In this document: one piece after another, positions 31,054-40,480 of the stretch
Position numbering within the stretch: position 1 is the stretch's first letter
How the letters are laid out: the number at the start of each line of letters is the position of its first letter
Source of the DNA: Planctomycetaceae bacterium
GTDB taxonomy: Bacteria > Planctomycetota > Phycisphaerae > SM23-33
Length of the DNA stretch: 64,000 nucleotides
Direction: 5' to 3'
Assembly (NCBI GenBank): GCA_039680605.1
Contig: JBDKTA010000049.1
Location: 120,029-184,028, forward strand
Notes under the pieces: generated by a model
The model's input: only the letters and a program-made list of their open reading frames with translations
The model's database searches: none
What the model was told of the DNA's origin: nothing
Position numbers and translations under genes: made by a program

Positions 31054-32205
31054 ATGGCTGCAGACTTCCGCTGTGAACATTGTGGACAGATGGTGCGGCT
31101 TGAAGGCGATATCGGCAAATCGGCCCGCTGTCCTCATTGCCAGAAGATGACGGTGGTGCCGGCCGGTCTTGCCGCTCTGCCTCGTCCGCACGTTGCGCCC
31201 ACTGCGGAGCGCGGCGTCGTGGCGACAGTTTCGCAGACGCCGCCCCCGCCTCCAGGGCAAGACGAGGAGCCCGTGGAGGAGGAAGAAAGCCATCGCGAGG
31301 AAGCCATGATGATCGTCATGGCCCGCTCGATGCCCTGGGTCGTCAGCCTCTTCCTGCACGCGGCATTGGCGCTGATCATGTTCTTCCTGGTGATCATGGT
31401 GTTCAACCCGCCGATGGACCCCAACAAAGTCGTCGTGCCCTCGGCCAACCTCAGCCCCGATCCCGGTGGCAACTTCAATACGCGCGAACAGACGGCCAAG
31501 GCCGTCAGCAACCGCACCAAGGCCGCCTCGCCGAATTACTCCAAGAAAGAGTCGGCCTTGATCACCGACGCCAGTCGCACCAACAAGCAGGTCACCGTGT
31601 ACAACCAAGGCGGCAGTTCCGGCGGGGGCAGTCCGACCGCGGGCCTGGCCGGCGGCGCCGGAGCGCCTAAGGCGGGGCTGTTCGGCACCGGCGGAAATGC
31701 CCACCATATCGTGTATGTCATCGACCGGTCCGGTTCCATGAGCGACAGCCTCGAACTGGTCAAGCGCGAATGCGCCGCCTCCATGGGACGCCTGCAGCCC
31801 AGCCAGGACTTCCACATCATCCTCTTCGCCGAAGGCGCGCCGCTGGAACCGGTCTCGAAAAAACTCGTCTCGGCCAATGACGCCTCGAAGCTTGAGGCCG
31901 TCAAGTTCCTCAGGGGCGTGCAGGCCCAGGCCCAGACCGACCCGCTCCCCGCGCTGAAGCGAGCCTTTGCCGTGCTCTCGGCGGCCAACCCCAAGCTGCC
32001 CGGAAAGCTGCTGTTTCTGCTGACCGACGGCGTCTTTCCCGACAACGAAAAGGCCCTGGCGACCATCCGCACCCTCAATGCCCGCAAGGACGTACACGTC
32101 AACACGTTCCTCTACGGCAACAGACCGCCCGTGGCCGTTGAAGTGCTCAAGACCATCGCCAACGAAAACGGCGGAAGGTATAAATTTATCTCCGGCGAAG
32201 AGTAA
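31054..32205 (+). CDS. Zinc-ribbon / transmembrane / vWA-domain protein (paralogue 2)
   Basis: The 383-residue product has the same order as its upstream neighbour. A clear zinc ribbon has CEHC at 7-10 and CPHC at 26-29. A Pro/Glu-rich link and a transmembrane helix at about 94-117 follow. A Ser/Gly-rich linker then leads to a vWA domain with MIDAS DRSGS at 224-228 and TDG in the second half. The C-terminal halves of the two proteins align closely (TDPLPALKRAFAVL versus TDPQPALKRAFAAL; NTFLYGNRP versus NTYLYGSRS), so they arose by tandem duplication. The stop is three bases before the TPR gene, implying an operon. Confidence 0.87.
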   Translation: MAADFRCEHCGQMVRLEGDIGKSARCPHCQKMTVVPAGLAALPRPHVAPTAERGVVATVSQTPPPPPGQDEEPVEEEESHREEAMMIVMARSMPWVVSLFLHAALALIMFFLVIMVFNPPMDPNKVVVPSANLSPDPGGNFNTREQTAKAVSNRTKAASPNYSKKESALITDASRTNKQVTVYNQGGSSGGGSPTAGLAGGAGAPKAGLFGTGGNAHHIVYVIDRSGSMSDSLELVKRECAASMGRLQPSQDFHIILFAEGAPLEPVSKKLVSANDASKLEAVKFLRGVQAQAQTDPLPALKRAFAVLSAANPKLPGKLLFLLTDGVFPDNEKALATIRTLNARKDVHVNTFLYGNRPPVAVEVLKTIANENGGRYKFISGEE

Positions 32206-32208
32206 GAT

Positions 32209-33279
32209 ATGAAACGCAGAGCCATTATCCTGGTGAGTTTGATCCTGACGGCCGCCGGCGCCGCCCCGGCCGACTCGATCACGCTCAAGCTGCCATACCC
32301 CGAAGGCATCGTCATCACCAACGTCAAGGACGGCAGCATCTATTTTCGCCTGGCGAACATGAAACCGATGATCGGTCCGCTGGCCGAACTGCAGGAAATC
32401 TCCATCAGCGGCATCGCGGATCTGGATGCCGCCGAAAAGCTCCTCAAGTCGCGACAGTACGATCAAGCCCTGGCCGCCTACGAACAGTTGCTCAAGAAGC
32501 CTGCCCCCGACGACAAACCATGGTTGGGGCAGTTGGTCTCTTACCGGATTCTCACGACGGCGGTGCGGGCCAAGCAGATCGACCGGGCCGTGGCCGCCTG
32601 GCTGTCGCTGATGGACGCCAATGAGGCCTCCGCGCCCATCATCGCGCTGCGACCGGCAGTTCCCACGGAAAAGGGCGACGCCGTCGATCGCGCCATCGAC
32701 CTGCTGGCCGGCAAAGAAAACCAAACCAGCCCCGCCTATCGTAACGCGGTCGATCCCTACCGCATGAAATTGCTGCAACTGCAGGGTCGCAACGCCGAGG
32801 CCGCCACCCTCGCCGAAAAGATCAGCCGCTCCGCCCAGCCTGACCCGGGAACCCCCCAAAGCGGGCGCGTGGCGTTCGTCAGCAAGATCGAGGCCGCCGA
32901 GCAGTTCCTCCGGAGCCAGCAGAGCGACAAGGTGCTCTCGACGCTGGATCCGCTGATGGAGCAGTTCAACGAGGCTGAACTGGTTCGGGCCCTGCTGGCG
33001 ACGGGGCAGGCGCAACTGGCGTTGGGCAAGGCGGCGGGCGAACCGCAGCGTCAGACCCTGCTCTGCCAGGCGACGCTCAGCGCCATGCGCGTGCTGATGC
33101 TGGGCAGCGCCGCCGACGACGACAAGGCCCGGGCGCTTTGGGTGGCGGGGCAGGCCAGTGAATCTTTCAAAGACCCCAATACCGCCGCGGCCAAAAAGTG
33201 TTACGAGAAGATCATCGCAGACTACCCTCGCACCGTGACGTCCACGGCGGCCCGCCAGGCTTTGACCCGGTTGAAATGA
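32209..33279 (+). CDS. Exported tetratricopeptide-like protein
   Basis: The product is 356 residues with a signal peptide (RAIILVSLILTAAGAAPA). A short segment (ITLKLPYPEGIVITNVKDGSIYFRL) is followed by helical repeats of TPR type (for example LLKSRQYDQALAAYEQLLKK at about 81-100 and, at the C-terminus, AKKCYEKIIADYPRT). It is probably a periplasmic scaffold working with the vWA proteins upstream and the ExbB/ExbD-like pump downstream. It starts three bases after the second vWA gene. Confidence 0.75.
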   Translation: MKRRAIILVSLILTAAGAAPADSITLKLPYPEGIVITNVKDGSIYFRLANMKPMIGPLAELQEISISGIADLDAAEKLLKSRQYDQALAAYEQLLKKPAPDDKPWLGQLVSYRILTTAVRAKQIDRAVAAWLSLMDANEASAPIIALRPAVPTEKGDAVDRAIDLLAGKENQTSPAYRNAVDPYRMKLLQLQGRNAEAATLAEKISRSAQPDPGTPQSGRVAFVSKIEAAEQFLRSQQSDKVLSTLDPLMEQFNEAELVRALLATGQAQLALGKAAGEPQRQTLLCQATLSAMRVLMLGSAADDDKARALWVAGQASESFKDPNTAAAKKCYEKIIADYPRTVTSTAARQALTRLK

Positions 33280-33344
33280 CACTCATGACGCAGGCAGAAC
33301 CCCGCGTCGGCAGCAGGATGAAATACCTTTAGGGAGATTGGCGC

Positions 33345-33986
33345 ATGCTGGCACAAGCACAGGAAATGAAATGGTTTGATGCACTGTTTATCGACTGCGG
33401 GTTCGTCGGATGGGTGCTGTGGCTACTGAGCATCCTGGCCGTGGCGCTGATCGTCCAGTATTTCATGATGGTGCGCCGCATGAACATCATGCCCACGGCC
33501 CTGCGAGAGCAGGTCCAGCAGATGTTCGAGGAACGTCAGTACCGCGCCGTGATCGACCTGACGGAAAACGAACCCAGCTTCATGGGCTACGTCATGCATG
33601 CGGCGTTGAATGAGGCCGCCCATGGATACCCCGCCATGGAGCGCGCGATGGAGGAGGCCGCCGAGGAGCGCACCACCAAGCTGCTGCGAAACATCGAGTG
33701 GCTCAACCTGATCGGAAACGTCGCCCCGATGCTGGGGCTGCTGGGAACAGTGCAAGGCATGATCATGGCCTTCTTCGAGATCGTCAAGATGGGCACGGTC
33801 GCCCCCGAGCTGATCGCCAAGCCGATCGGTCTGGCGCTGGTGACGACGATGGAAGGGCTGATGATCGCCATCCCCGTGCTCTCGTGCTTTACCTTCCTGC
33901 GCAACCGCATTGACTCGCTGACCAGCGAAGCGATGACCGCCTGCCAGGAGTTGATCGCGACGTTCCGTCCCGCCGGGCGCAGCTAA
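33345..33986 (+). CDS. MotA/TolQ/ExbB-family proton channel protein
   Basis: This is the stator-type subunit of a proton-driven inner-membrane complex. The 213-residue product has an N-terminal TM helix (about 17-40), a cytoplasmic region, and two C-terminal TM helices. The second conserved block is GNVAPMLGLLGTVQGMI (about 125-141), and the third helix contains KPIGLALVTTMEGLMIAIP. The family signature is clear. AGGGAG precedes the ATG. It is followed by two ExbD-like genes, the usual partner. Confidence 0.93.
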   Translation: MLAQAQEMKWFDALFIDCGFVGWVLWLLSILAVALIVQYFMMVRRMNIMPTALREQVQQMFEERQYRAVIDLTENEPSFMGYVMHAALNEAAHGYPAMERAMEEAAEERTTKLLRNIEWLNLIGNVAPMLGLLGTVQGMIMAFFEIVKMGTVAPELIAKPIGLALVTTMEGLMIAIPVLSCFTFLRNRIDSLTSEAMTACQELIATFRPAGRS

Positions 33987-34013
33987 AGGCCCCGGCGGCC
34001 GGGAGGAACTGCC

Positions 34014-34568
34014 ATGGCCAAAAAGAACTTATTTGCCGACAGCAAGGCCGACATGAACATGACGCCGATGATCGACGTCACGTTCCAGTTGATCATCTTC
34101 TTCATGCTCACCAGCCAGAGCGCCTCGGACGAACTGGACCTGCGGATCAGCCTCTCGCGTCCCAAGGTCAGCCAAGCCTTGACCGATCAGGCCGTCCGCA
34201 AAGCAGGCAACCGCGTGATCGTCAACGTGGTGTCCTATGATTCCGACCCCAAGTACAAGGGCAGGACCGTCCCCGAGCATCTGCGCGGGCGAGCGGACTA
34301 CTACATGATCCTCATGCCCGTGCGACAGGTCGGTGACGAACGCAAGCGGCAAATCAAGCCCCAAAACGCTCAAAACCTCGTGCCCATGCTGCAAGACCGC
34401 AAAATAGCCGCCCATGACGCCAAGAACAACGATAAGGAGTTCACCATGGTGGTGCGGGCCGACAAACGCACTCGATGGGATGAGGTCTGGCCGGTGGTCA
34501 AGGCCGGCACCGATGCCGATATCCCAAAGATGAATATGTCGGCACTGCCCAAGAAGGGAACGGAATAA
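34014..34568 (+). CDS. ExbD/TolR-family biopolymer transport protein 1
   Basis: The 184-residue product has a short cytoplasmic N-terminus, one TM helix MTPMIDVTFQLIIFFML with the proton-relay Asp at residue 21, and a periplasmic domain. The periplasmic part is longer than in E. coli ExbD (141 residues). It lies 27 bases after the ExbB-like gene. The next gene encodes a second ExbD, so the complex probably uses a heterodimer. Confidence 0.92.
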   Translation: MAKKNLFADSKADMNMTPMIDVTFQLIIFFMLTSQSASDELDLRISLSRPKVSQALTDQAVRKAGNRVIVNVVSYDSDPKYKGRTVPEHLRGRADYYMILMPVRQVGDERKRQIKPQNAQNLVPMLQDRKIAAHDAKNNDKEFTMVVRADKRTRWDEVWPVVKAGTDADIPKMNMSALPKKGTE

Positions 34569-34570
34569 CC

Positions 34571-35074
34571 ATGGCTAAATCCACCAAACAAATCGCCGGC
34601 GAAGAAGCCGTCCATTATGTTCCGCCCCGCAAAAAGCGAGAGCGACCTAAAGCCGCAATGCAGCCGCCCATGACGCCGATGATCGACGTGACCTTCCAGT
34701 TGATCATCTTCTTCCTGGTCGGTTTCCAGATGCGCGAGACGGAAGGCCTGATTCCGTCGGCTCTGCCCCAGGGCGATATCGGCAAGAGTGCCGAACCGGA
34801 GATTTTCAAGAAGGTGTTCATCCGGGTGCAGGCCCAGGGCGACCTGAAGGACCGCGCCGTCTACCAGATCAAGGAGACGCTGATCCAGACGACGGACCCC
34901 GAGGAACTCAGGGTCTATCTGGAAGGCCAGAAGCAAAGCCAGAACTCCGACAAAGTACCCGTGGTCATCCAGGCCGACGGGGATGTGCAATGGGAGTTCA
35001 TCGTCGAGGCCTTCAACGCCGCGGTGCGCGCCAAGCTCAAGAATGTGGCCTTTGCCTCCAGCGACAGCATCTGA
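34571..35074 (+). CDS. ExbD/TolR-family biopolymer transport protein 2
   Basis: The 167-residue product has a basic N-terminal stretch (RKKRERPKAAMQP) and one TM helix MTPMIDVTFQLIIFFLV with Asp39 in the conserved position. The periplasmic domain ends AKLKNVAFASSDSI. The start lies two bases after the first exbD stop. Two non-identical ExbDs next to one ExbB are frequent in Planctomycetota-type clusters. No tonB gene is visible. Confidence 0.92.
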   Translation: MAKSTKQIAGEEAVHYVPPRKKRERPKAAMQPPMTPMIDVTFQLIIFFLVGFQMRETEGLIPSALPQGDIGKSAEPEIFKKVFIRVQAQGDLKDRAVYQIKETLIQTTDPEELRVYLEGQKQSQNSDKVPVVIQADGDVQWEFIVEAFNAAVRAKLKNVAFASSDSI

Positions 35075-35097
35075 CGGGCGCACCGGGGAGAGCCGAC

Positions 35098-38000
35098 ATG
35101 GATAACGAACGAAAATCAGCTTTGGGCCTGCCTCTGCGTGCCGCCGCGGTCGTCCTGGTCGCCGCCCTGTTTGGCGGCGCCGCCTCCGCCCAGGACGCCG
35201 GCGCCGACAGCGGGGCTTTGCAGACGATCGACCCGATCGCCCTGCATCGCCTGATGCAGGACATGGGCATGTGGGAGGCGGTCAAGTACCAGCAGTCGCT
35301 GTTGTCGGCACAGGGCGGGGCGGCCCAGGATGTCATCGCCATCGAGACGCTGGTTCGCCAGGCTAAAGACCGGGAACACAACTTTTCACACGAGCAGCGC
35401 GTCGCATGGCTCAATGAAGCCATCGTGCGGCAGCTCCGCGTGGTCGAGGCCGCCAAGGTCGACGACAAGGCTGATTTCAAGACCCGGCTCAAGTACGCCG
35501 AAGCGCGGTTCCAATTAGCCGCCATGAGCGGGCTCGACCGCGTGCAGAGTCCGTACGGGCTGGATATGATCTTCCTTCGCGGCAGCGAGGAAGACCGGCG
35601 GATGATCGTGCTGCTCACGCGCAACGCCGCGCCGCTGGTGGTGGACCTGCTCGATCGCCTGCGCGACCAGATCAACAACTGCACCACGCTGGAACAGATC
35701 ACCCTCGAAAAGCCCCGCCTGGAAGACCTGCGCAGTAAAGTGCTGCCGATCGGCATGTGGATCCTGCTCTATCGCGGGCTGGCTCTGCCGCAAGACCACC
35801 CGGAGCGGGCCTACTATCTCTCGCAGGCACAAGGCGCCGGCAACGAGTGCGCCAAGAAAGACATCGACGTACACCGCGGACTGCTGGTGGAAGGCACCGC
35901 CGCCGGAGCGCTGGGGCAGACCGAGCGAGCTCTCAAGCTCCTGCGCCAGGTCGACGGCGAAGATTACGACCCGGATCTCGTGGGGCCGCGCGTCCAGGCC
36001 CTGTTCGAGATCCCGCGCGTCCTGGCCGGCGGCGGGCAGTACACCGAAGCCATGACCGCCATCGACGAGTTCTACAAGAAGTCCGTCGCGATGATCAAAC
36101 GAGGCTACACGCCCGACGACCTCGCTCCCCTCGCGACCGCCATCGAGGTGGAGCAGGATGTCAGCGCTGTGATCTTGCGCAGCTACGTTTATGACGCCGC
36201 CGCGGCCAAGAGTTCCGACGCCGCCAAGGCCGCCGACTACCGCGGCCAGGCCCTCAACGTTCTGGTGGAGTTCATCAACAAGCACAGCGGGCGAGCGGAC
36301 GTGCAGGAGACGCTCTACAAGGTCATCGTCCGCAAGTACGCCGCCAACATTAAGCTCGAGGACCCCGAGACGCTCAAGAAGGCCAATCCCGTCGTGCTGA
36401 TGGCCTTGGCGATGGGCAATTATCAGACCTGGAACGACCCGAAGCTCTCCGAAGCGCAGCGCCTGCAACTGATGGCCGGTCCGGAAAAGGCTCTCAAAGA
36501 GTTGCTGGCCCGCAAGGACGATCCGGCGGCCGTCAAGATGCGCCCCCAGGCGCTGTGGTATCTGGCCAAGATCGAGCTGGTCAAGCGGGAGACTCTGTCG
36601 GCGGCGCGGACGTACTTTGAGATCGCGTCCAAGCACCCGGCAAACGGCCTGGCGCCGGGCAGCGCCTTCAACAGCGTCGTCTGCTATTCGGGACTGGTCG
36701 GCGAAATGCAGGAGAAGAACCAGTCGATCAGCCCGAACCTGCGACGCGAGTACGTCAAGGCCCTGGAGGCGCTGCTGGAGAAACCCGAATGGGTCCAGGC
36801 CGCCCAGCAGGCGGCGAAGGCGGCGGGGGAGGATCCCAACAGCGTTCTGACACACTACTACGAGTTGGGCGTGGAACTGCAGCGGCTGGCCGAAGCCATC
36901 GGCAATTCGGCGGAAGTGCTCAACGAGAAGATCGCCCTGCGCAAGCGCGCGGCGGCAGCCTATCGCAGAGTGCCCCCGATCGACCTGGGCGCCTACATGG
37001 AGGCGCAGTATTGGGCGCTCGATATGGAAGCGGAGAACGTCGACGCTTCCAAGGAAAGCACCACCCCGCCGAGCATCAAGGAAATCGGCGACCTGGTCTC
37101 CCAGGCGATGGAATACAGCAATAAGGCCGCAGCCGAAGCGGCCAAACCCACGGCGGCGGCACAGGCGAAGATGCTGCGGGAGTACGGTTCGCGGGCGGCG
37201 TACCTGGCGGCCACCGTCAAGTACAATCACCAGGGCATCGTGATCCAGGCGCTGAAGGAACTGGATGAGCTGCCCAAGAAGTGGCCGGGGACGACGGTCA
37301 TCGAGGCCAGCAAAGAGTTCCGCATCCGCAAGCTGATCGAGAACGGGAACATCGAGGAAGCGCGGGTGAGCCTGAACGATTTCGTCTCGCAATACAGTGA
37401 TCGCAGCGGTCCGCTGATCGACCTGCTCATCGCGAACATTCAGAAGACGATCAAGCAGCTCGATCAGGGCGCCCGAGGCCCTACCACCGAGGCACGCCTG
37501 AAGTCGTATCGCGACGGCTACGCCAAGTTCGCCAGGATGCTGTACGAAACCAAAGACAACGCCGATGCCCAGACGCTGCTGGATCGCAAGCAGCTCTACG
37601 GCGACGCCTTGATTATGGCCGGTCAGTTCGCCGAGGCGCTGACGTTGTTTGAGGAGATCTCCGCCGCGCAGACGGCCGACCGGGAGGTTAAGGAAAAGGC
37701 CATCAGCAGCAAGTTCGATGCTCGCCACCAGGCCCTCGTTCAAGTCGGCGCCGATCCCGAACAGGTGTATGCGATCTGCCGCAAGGCCCTGGACGACCTG
37801 TCGGCAGAGTTCGTGCGATCGACGTTCGTCGCGCGCGATCTTCAGAAGGTCGTCGTCAGCCTGGGCAAGGCCTTGGGCAAGGACGGCTCGCCCGCGCAGT
37901 CGAAGCCTGGCGAGGCCCAGACGAAAGAGCAGTTGGCCAGCCTGTGCCTTCGGGGGCATCGAAAGTTGATGGACCGGTTGGCGGCGGACGAGAAAGAGGG

Positions 38001-38310
38001 GATCGCCTTCGACGCCAAGACGTTCTGGGGCTTGGGGCGCAGCTATGAAGGGCTCAAGAAGTTCGACGAGGCCCTGAAGATCTACCAGCGCCTGACTCAG
38101 GGTTTCGACAAGGCCCGCCAGGCGGAGCAGTACTGGGAGTCGGAACTGGCCAACTGCCGCTGCTGGCTGGAAGCGTTCCGCTCCGATCGCGGTAAAATCG
38201 AGAACCTGAATGTGTACGTCAAGAAGCTGGAGGACGCCGATAAGACCTTCGGCGGCAAGTACCCCGGATTCAATGCGATCAAGGCGGACATCCGCCAGAT
38301 CCTGAACTGA
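35098..38310 (+). CDS. Large exported TPR-repeat protein
   Basis: The product is 1070 residues from the ATG at 35098, which has GGGGAG seven bases ahead. The frame opens earlier inside exbD2, but that would hide the signal peptide (LPLRAAAVVLVAALFGGAASAQ). The mature part is almost entirely alpha-helical with degenerate tetratricopeptide repeats, clearest near 980-1010 (FWGLGRSYEGLKKFDEALKIYQRL). It is the last gene of the vWA-TPR-ExbBD string and may be the periplasmic scaffold driven by the pump. No catalytic motif is visible. Confidence 0.75.
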   Translation: MDNERKSALGLPLRAAAVVLVAALFGGAASAQDAGADSGALQTIDPIALHRLMQDMGMWEAVKYQQSLLSAQGGAAQDVIAIETLVRQAKDREHNFSHEQRVAWLNEAIVRQLRVVEAAKVDDKADFKTRLKYAEARFQLAAMSGLDRVQSPYGLDMIFLRGSEEDRRMIVLLTRNAAPLVVDLLDRLRDQINNCTTLEQITLEKPRLEDLRSKVLPIGMWILLYRGLALPQDHPERAYYLSQAQGAGNECAKKDIDVHRGLLVEGTAAGALGQTERALKLLRQVDGEDYDPDLVGPRVQALFEIPRVLAGGGQYTEAMTAIDEFYKKSVAMIKRGYTPDDLAPLATAIEVEQDVSAVILRSYVYDAAAAKSSDAAKAADYRGQALNVLVEFINKHSGRADVQETLYKVIVRKYAANIKLEDPETLKKANPVVLMALAMGNYQTWNDPKLSEAQRLQLMAGPEKALKELLARKDDPAAVKMRPQALWYLAKIELVKRETLSAARTYFEIASKHPANGLAPGSAFNSVVCYSGLVGEMQEKNQSISPNLRREYVKALEALLEKPEWVQAAQQAAKAAGEDPNSVLTHYYELGVELQRLAEAIGNSAEVLNEKIALRKRAAAAYRRVPPIDLGAYMEAQYWALDMEAENVDASKESTTPPSIKEIGDLVSQAMEYSNKAAAEAAKPTAAAQAKMLREYGSRAAYLAATVKYNHQGIVIQALKELDELPKKWPGTTVIEASKEFRIRKLIENGNIEEARVSLNDFVSQYSDRSGPLIDLLIANIQKTIKQLDQGARGPTTEARLKSYRDGYAKFARMLYETKDNADAQTLLDRKQLYGDALIMAGQFAEALTLFEEISAAQTADREVKEKAISSKFDARHQALVQVGADPEQVYAICRKALDDLSAEFVRSTFVARDLQKVVVSLGKALGKDGSPAQSKPGEAQTKEQLASLCLRGHRKLMDRLAADEKEGIAFDAKTFWGLGRSYEGLKKFDEALKIYQRLTQGFDKARQAEQYWESELANCRCWLEAFRSDRGKIENLNVYVKKLEDADKTFGGKYPGFNAIKADIRQILN

Positions 38311-38361
38311 CGGGCCGTGCTTGATATCGAGGGCGGCAGCTAGTATTCTCAAGAGATGTTC

Positions 38362-38435
38362 GGCGGCATAGCCAAGCGGACCAAGGCGACGGATTGCAAA
38401 TCCGTTATTCGTGGGTTCGAATCCCACTGCCGCCT
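38362..38435 (+). tRNA. tRNA-Cys (anticodon GCA)
   Basis: The acceptor GGCGGCA pairs with TGCCGCC and the discriminator base is T, as required for Cys. The anticodon arm ACGGA/TCCGT holds loop TTGCAAA, giving anticodon GCA. The T arm GTGGG-TTCGAAT-CCCAC is perfect. CCA is not encoded. It is a single tRNA, 51 bases after the large TPR gene. Confidence 0.96.
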
Positions 38436-38524
38436 GTCGAATGGGCTTCATGACGAAGCCCGCAGTTGCGGCGCCGGCGGGCGGGCTTGGGGCTCGGTCC
38501 CCTGACGCATCAACGAGGTGCGGC

Positions 38525-39718
38525 ATGCTCAAACACGTGATGGCAGGATGCGCGATCGTGGGCCTTCTGGCGGCGATGGCGGCAGGGGCCTCCCAGCTCC
38601 TGGTGCTCAAGGACGGACGCTCTTTCAAGGGCGAAGTCACCAAGACCCCCGAGGGATACCGCGTCGCGACGCGCATGGCGGTCTTGACCTTTACCGACGA
38701 GCAGGTCGAGAAGGTCGTCGAACAGGCCGACCCCATCGACGAGTACAACCAGCGGGCCGCCAAAATCGACGCCAAGGATGCCCGGGCGCATCTGCAACTG
38801 GGCCAATGGGCCCAGCAGAAGGGACTGCTCGATTCGGCCAGGACCGAGTACGAAAAGACCCTCGAAATCGATCCCTCCATCGAAATGGCCAAGACGCTGC
38901 TGGCCCAGGTCAACGAGAAGCTCAATACCCCCGCCGAGGCGCCCCAGGGCGGCGTGGCGGTCGCTCCGCCAGGCGCCACCGTGCCCGCGCAGACGCCCCA
39001 GGAGTGGCTGGTAACGAACGAAGGCATCTACAAGATCCGCATGGGCGAGTTCAAGCCCGGTCGCGACTCGCTGCCGGTCCGCTTCCGCAACAACGTCCTG
39101 GAAAAATTCGTCAACGTGATGCGAGGTCGCAAGGACATCTCCGGCGCGACCTTCGACGAGAGCCGCTTCAACGTCCTGTCCGCCGCCGACAAGGCCAAGT
39201 ACATCGTGACCAACACGCAGTGGGACGACCCGCTCCGCAACGACATCCTGCTGCTGGGCGACCCGCAGCCGCTGCGGGAGTTCCGCGGTCGCATCTGGGC
39301 GGTCATGCAGTCTCAGTGCGCCGCCGTTCAGTGCCACGGCGGACCTCAGGGCCAGGGCAGTTTCAGGCTCCTGTCAACGCCCGCCCGCAACGAGCGCGTC
39401 GACTACACCAACTTCCTGATCCTCAGTTCGATGCGCCACGGTCAGTGGTCGCTGATCGACCGCCAGCAGCGCGAAGACTCGCTGCTGCTGACGTACCTTC
39501 AGCGCAAAGACGCGGTTCGCCCCACGCAGGTACACCCCGGGCGCGATCTGGCCCCGATCTATGTCGACGTCAAGACCGGGCCTTACAAACAGATGCTGGA
39601 CTGGATCGCATCGCTCAAGGGCCCGCCCGAGGGCGGCGAGTATGGCGTGACGGTGACGTTGCCCGCCGGCAAGGCGGCCGAGCCCGCCGGGGCCAAGGGC
39701 GCCCCGGTCACGGAGTAA
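38525..39718 (+). CDS. Exported TPR protein with CX4CH motif, function unknown
   Basis: The product is 397 residues from the ATG at 38525. An upstream in-frame ATG starts inside tRNA-Cys and is rejected. GAGG precedes the chosen start. A signal peptide (MAGCAIVGLLAAMAAGAS) is followed by a beta segment (LLVLKDGRSFKGEVTK) and a TPR pair at about 72-110 (RAHLQLGQWAQQKGLLDSARTEYEKTLEI). Later comes a region with CAAVQCHGG (about residues 265-273). CX4CH could be an atypical heme c site, but most c-type cytochromes have CXXCH, so this is weak. No family was recognised. Confidence 0.65.
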   Translation: MLKHVMAGCAIVGLLAAMAAGASQLLVLKDGRSFKGEVTKTPEGYRVATRMAVLTFTDEQVEKVVEQADPIDEYNQRAAKIDAKDARAHLQLGQWAQQKGLLDSARTEYEKTLEIDPSIEMAKTLLAQVNEKLNTPAEAPQGGVAVAPPGATVPAQTPQEWLVTNEGIYKIRMGEFKPGRDSLPVRFRNNVLEKFVNVMRGRKDISGATFDESRFNVLSAADKAKYIVTNTQWDDPLRNDILLLGDPQPLREFRGRIWAVMQSQCAAVQCHGGPQGQGSFRLLSTPARNERVDYTNFLILSSMRHGQWSLIDRQQREDSLLLTYLQRKDAVRPTQVHPGRDLAPIYVDVKTGPYKQMLDWIASLKGPPEGGEYGVTVTLPAGKAAEPAGAKGAPVTE

Positions 39719-39751
39719 TTCGATCGACCGACTCCTAAGCTGGGATCCGAT

Positions 39752-40411
39752 GTGCAGTACTTGTTGATCGTGGTGCTGGCTGTAGCGATGGGGGGATCCG
39801 TGGTGTCATTCCTGGTCATGGCTCGCCGCCAGCGGCGGCGCTGCGGGGCCCTGACCCGCCAGGCCTGCCAGTTGAACCTCCGGTTCTCGCGCGACGACCC
39901 GTTTGGTCTCGACGCGCTTTACGGACGATTTGCTCTGATCGCCGGCGGGCACAGCCCCCATGCCCACAACGTGGCGTATGGGCGAGTCAACGGGCACGCG
40001 GTGAGGGCGTTCGACTTCCACAACGAGTGTGGACACGGGATCAGCCGCTTGGCGCGACACTACAGCGTGCTGGTCGTCGAGATGGATCGCGACCTTCCGT
40101 CGGTACTGATGTGGCACGAACAGGATGTCGCCGCCGCGCCGCTGGCGCTTCAGCGGCATCACTGGCGGCTGAACAGTTGGCTCTGTCGCGGGGATCGCGC
40201 CGTCGCCGGGGCATTGAGCGTGATCGGCGCCGATACGCTGGCGCCGCGGAGCATGGAGTCGCACGGCGGTGCGGTGATGGTGTGGCAGGCGGTGGACAGC
40301 AAGGGCCAAGCCTACGCCGGGCAGTTCATCGACCTGGCGCGCGTCAGCGACCTGGTGGTGCGGGCGCTGAGCGAACCGGCGACGCCGCAACAGGAAGATT
40401 CCATAACGTGA
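39752..40411 (+). CDS. Hypothetical protein with N-terminal membrane anchor
   Basis: The product is 219 residues starting at GTG 39752, 33 bases after the previous stop. One transmembrane helix (about 3-24) is followed by a basic segment (RRQRRR) and a soluble domain rich in His and Trp (FDFHNECGHG, MWHEQD, QRHHWRLNSW). I do not recognise the family, and no catalytic motif is clear. The window has no adjacent genes that fix a role. It could be an inner-membrane sensor or enzyme domain. Confidence 0.6.
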   Translation: MQYLLIVVLAVAMGGSVVSFLVMARRQRRRCGALTRQACQLNLRFSRDDPFGLDALYGRFALIAGGHSPHAHNVAYGRVNGHAVRAFDFHNECGHGISRLARHYSVLVVEMDRDLPSVLMWHEQDVAAAPLALQRHHWRLNSWLCRGDRAVAGALSVIGADTLAPRSMESHGGAVMVWQAVDSKGQAYAGQFIDLARVSDLVVRALSEPATPQQEDSIT

Positions 40412-40480
40412 TGATTTCTCGCATGCCGAAGTGTCCCTGTAGTAGAATAGTGCCAAGCTATCTTTTGGAAAGGTTTCATC

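Noticed and set aside
38411..38524. Start of the CX4CH protein inside tRNA-Cys
   Set aside because: The start would overlap the tRNA T arm and hide the signal peptide. The ATG at 38525 has GAGG ahead.
35515..39027. 1170-codon minus-strand open frame opposite the large TPR gene
   Set aside because: It runs through tRNA-Cys and two plus-strand genes with signal peptides. The translation has no domain features and is a composition artefact.
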